A DNA stretch of 35,667 bases from Acetobacteraceae bacterium (GTDB lineage Bacteria > Pseudomonadota > Alphaproteobacteria > Acetobacterales > Acetobacteraceae): assembly GCA_009693795.1 (NCBI GenBank), contig SHWN01000008.1, positions 1 to 35,667 on the forward strand. The letters run 5' to 3'. Made by a program: the position numbers and the translations under genes. Position 1 is the first letter of the stretch. Each line of letters begins with the position of its first letter. Under the pieces are notes generated by a model, which was not told the DNA's origin, made no database searches, and saw only the letters and a list, made by a program, of their open reading frames with translations. Below, piece after piece: positions 35,581-35,667 of this stretch.

Positions 35581-35667
35581 CTCATTAATTTGAGAGCGTG
35601 ATTTAGACTACCGACGATTCTATCTCCAGTCACCACACTCTAGAGTGCGCGCGCCATGGGTGGTATC

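Overview
High-GC alphaproteobacterial chromosomal segment, probably Rhodospirillales/Acetobacteraceae (inferred from gene content and protein style). Main blocks, left to right: a 5'-truncated tctC with tctB and tctA; a convergent enoyl-CoA hydratase and PLP dehydratase; a regulatory PTS cluster (hprK, rapZ, EIIA-Man, HPr, EI); mlaF/mlaE; alr; dnaB; a decayed cyclopropane-fatty-acid synthase; rplI/rpsR/rpsF; an OmpA-family protein; an IS630-type transposase remnant; a quinone oxidoreductase; ogt; a sugar-type ABC transporter (two permeases and a binding protein, no ATPase nearby); tRNA-Arg(TCT); an FMN alpha-hydroxy-acid dehydrogenase; an ArsC-like protein; an ankyrin-type protein; TspO; a MoxR/DUF58/DUF4159/VWA-type operon; DUF1285, NUDIX, a small membrane protein and CCA-transferase; and a decayed LivG-type ATPase. 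Most genes are ordinary housekeeping or metabolism. I found no convincing wholly novel multi-gene system and no CRISPR or defence island. The most interesting signals are small: a near-consensus parS site (22237-22252), a chain of three overlapping mini-ORFs leading into the PTS EIIA gene (5943-6018), a 31-bp perfect inverted repeat containing the hydratase stop codon (2608-2691), three tandem DnaA-box-like 9-mers upstream of dnaB (12820-12847), a RapZ with a non-canonical Walker A motif, and three pseudogenes or remnants.
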